A DNA stretch of 5,364 nucleotides from an uncultured Oligoflexia bacterium (GTDB lineage Bacteria > Bdellovibrionota > Bacteriovoracia > Bacteriovoracales > Bacteriovoracaceae): assembly GCA_950060715.1 (NCBI GenBank), contig CATLVA010000139.1, forward strand, positions 1 through 5,364. The letters are read 5' to 3'. A program made the position numbers and the translations under genes. The first letter of the stretch is position 1. Each line of letters opens with the position of its first letter. The notes under the pieces were generated by a model. That model saw nothing but the letters and a program-made list of their open reading frames with translations. It did no database searches and was not told the origin of the DNA. Shown piece after piece: positions 5,363 through 5,364 of this stretch.

Positions 5363-5364
5363 AA

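Overview
The window looks like a short contig from an AT-rich, probably marine predatory-type bacterium of the Bdellovibrionota (Bacteriovorax/Halobacteriovorax-like). This is an inference from recalled protein resemblance (CysRS, DksA, VOC protein) and overall base composition; no search was run. Most genes are ordinary housekeeping, transport and envelope functions. I see no CRISPR array, insertion sequence, tRNA or rRNA.

Left part (1-1885, + strand): a reading frame open from base 1 ends as the C-terminal two thirds of cysteinyl-tRNA synthetase (cysS). CysRS similarity begins abruptly at about base 475. Everything before it (about 158 codons) is a Lys/Glu-rich sequence I do not recognise, with different Gly and Arg codon use. 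The half of CysRS with the HIGH motif and the first zinc cysteine is absent. This is either a cloning or assembly chimera at a contig end, or a real recombination junction. A low-molecular-weight tyrosine phosphatase gene follows, overlapping the cysS stop by 8 bases on a GTG start.

Middle part (1886-3698, - strand): a perfect 20-bp palindrome acts as a shared terminator between the phosphatase gene and a convergent dksA. Upstream of dksA is a region of about 540 bases that holds a 49-codon gene too short for routine ORF calling. It has a near-consensus sigma70-type promoter and a strong ribosome binding site. Next comes a TauE/SafE-family permease gene on the same strand, which may be leaderless.

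Right part (3699-5364, + strand): a divergent intergenic region carries promoters for the permease and for a two-gene operon of tandem paralogous small outer-membrane beta-barrel proteins. The operon ends at a clear rho-independent terminator. A glyoxalase/VOC-fold protein gene starts only four bases after that terminator's T run, with no Shine-Dalgarno sequence.

Nothing here amounts to a demonstrable new multi-gene system. The items most worth a second look are the cysS junction, the 49-aa small protein, the tandem barrel pair and the VOC gene start.
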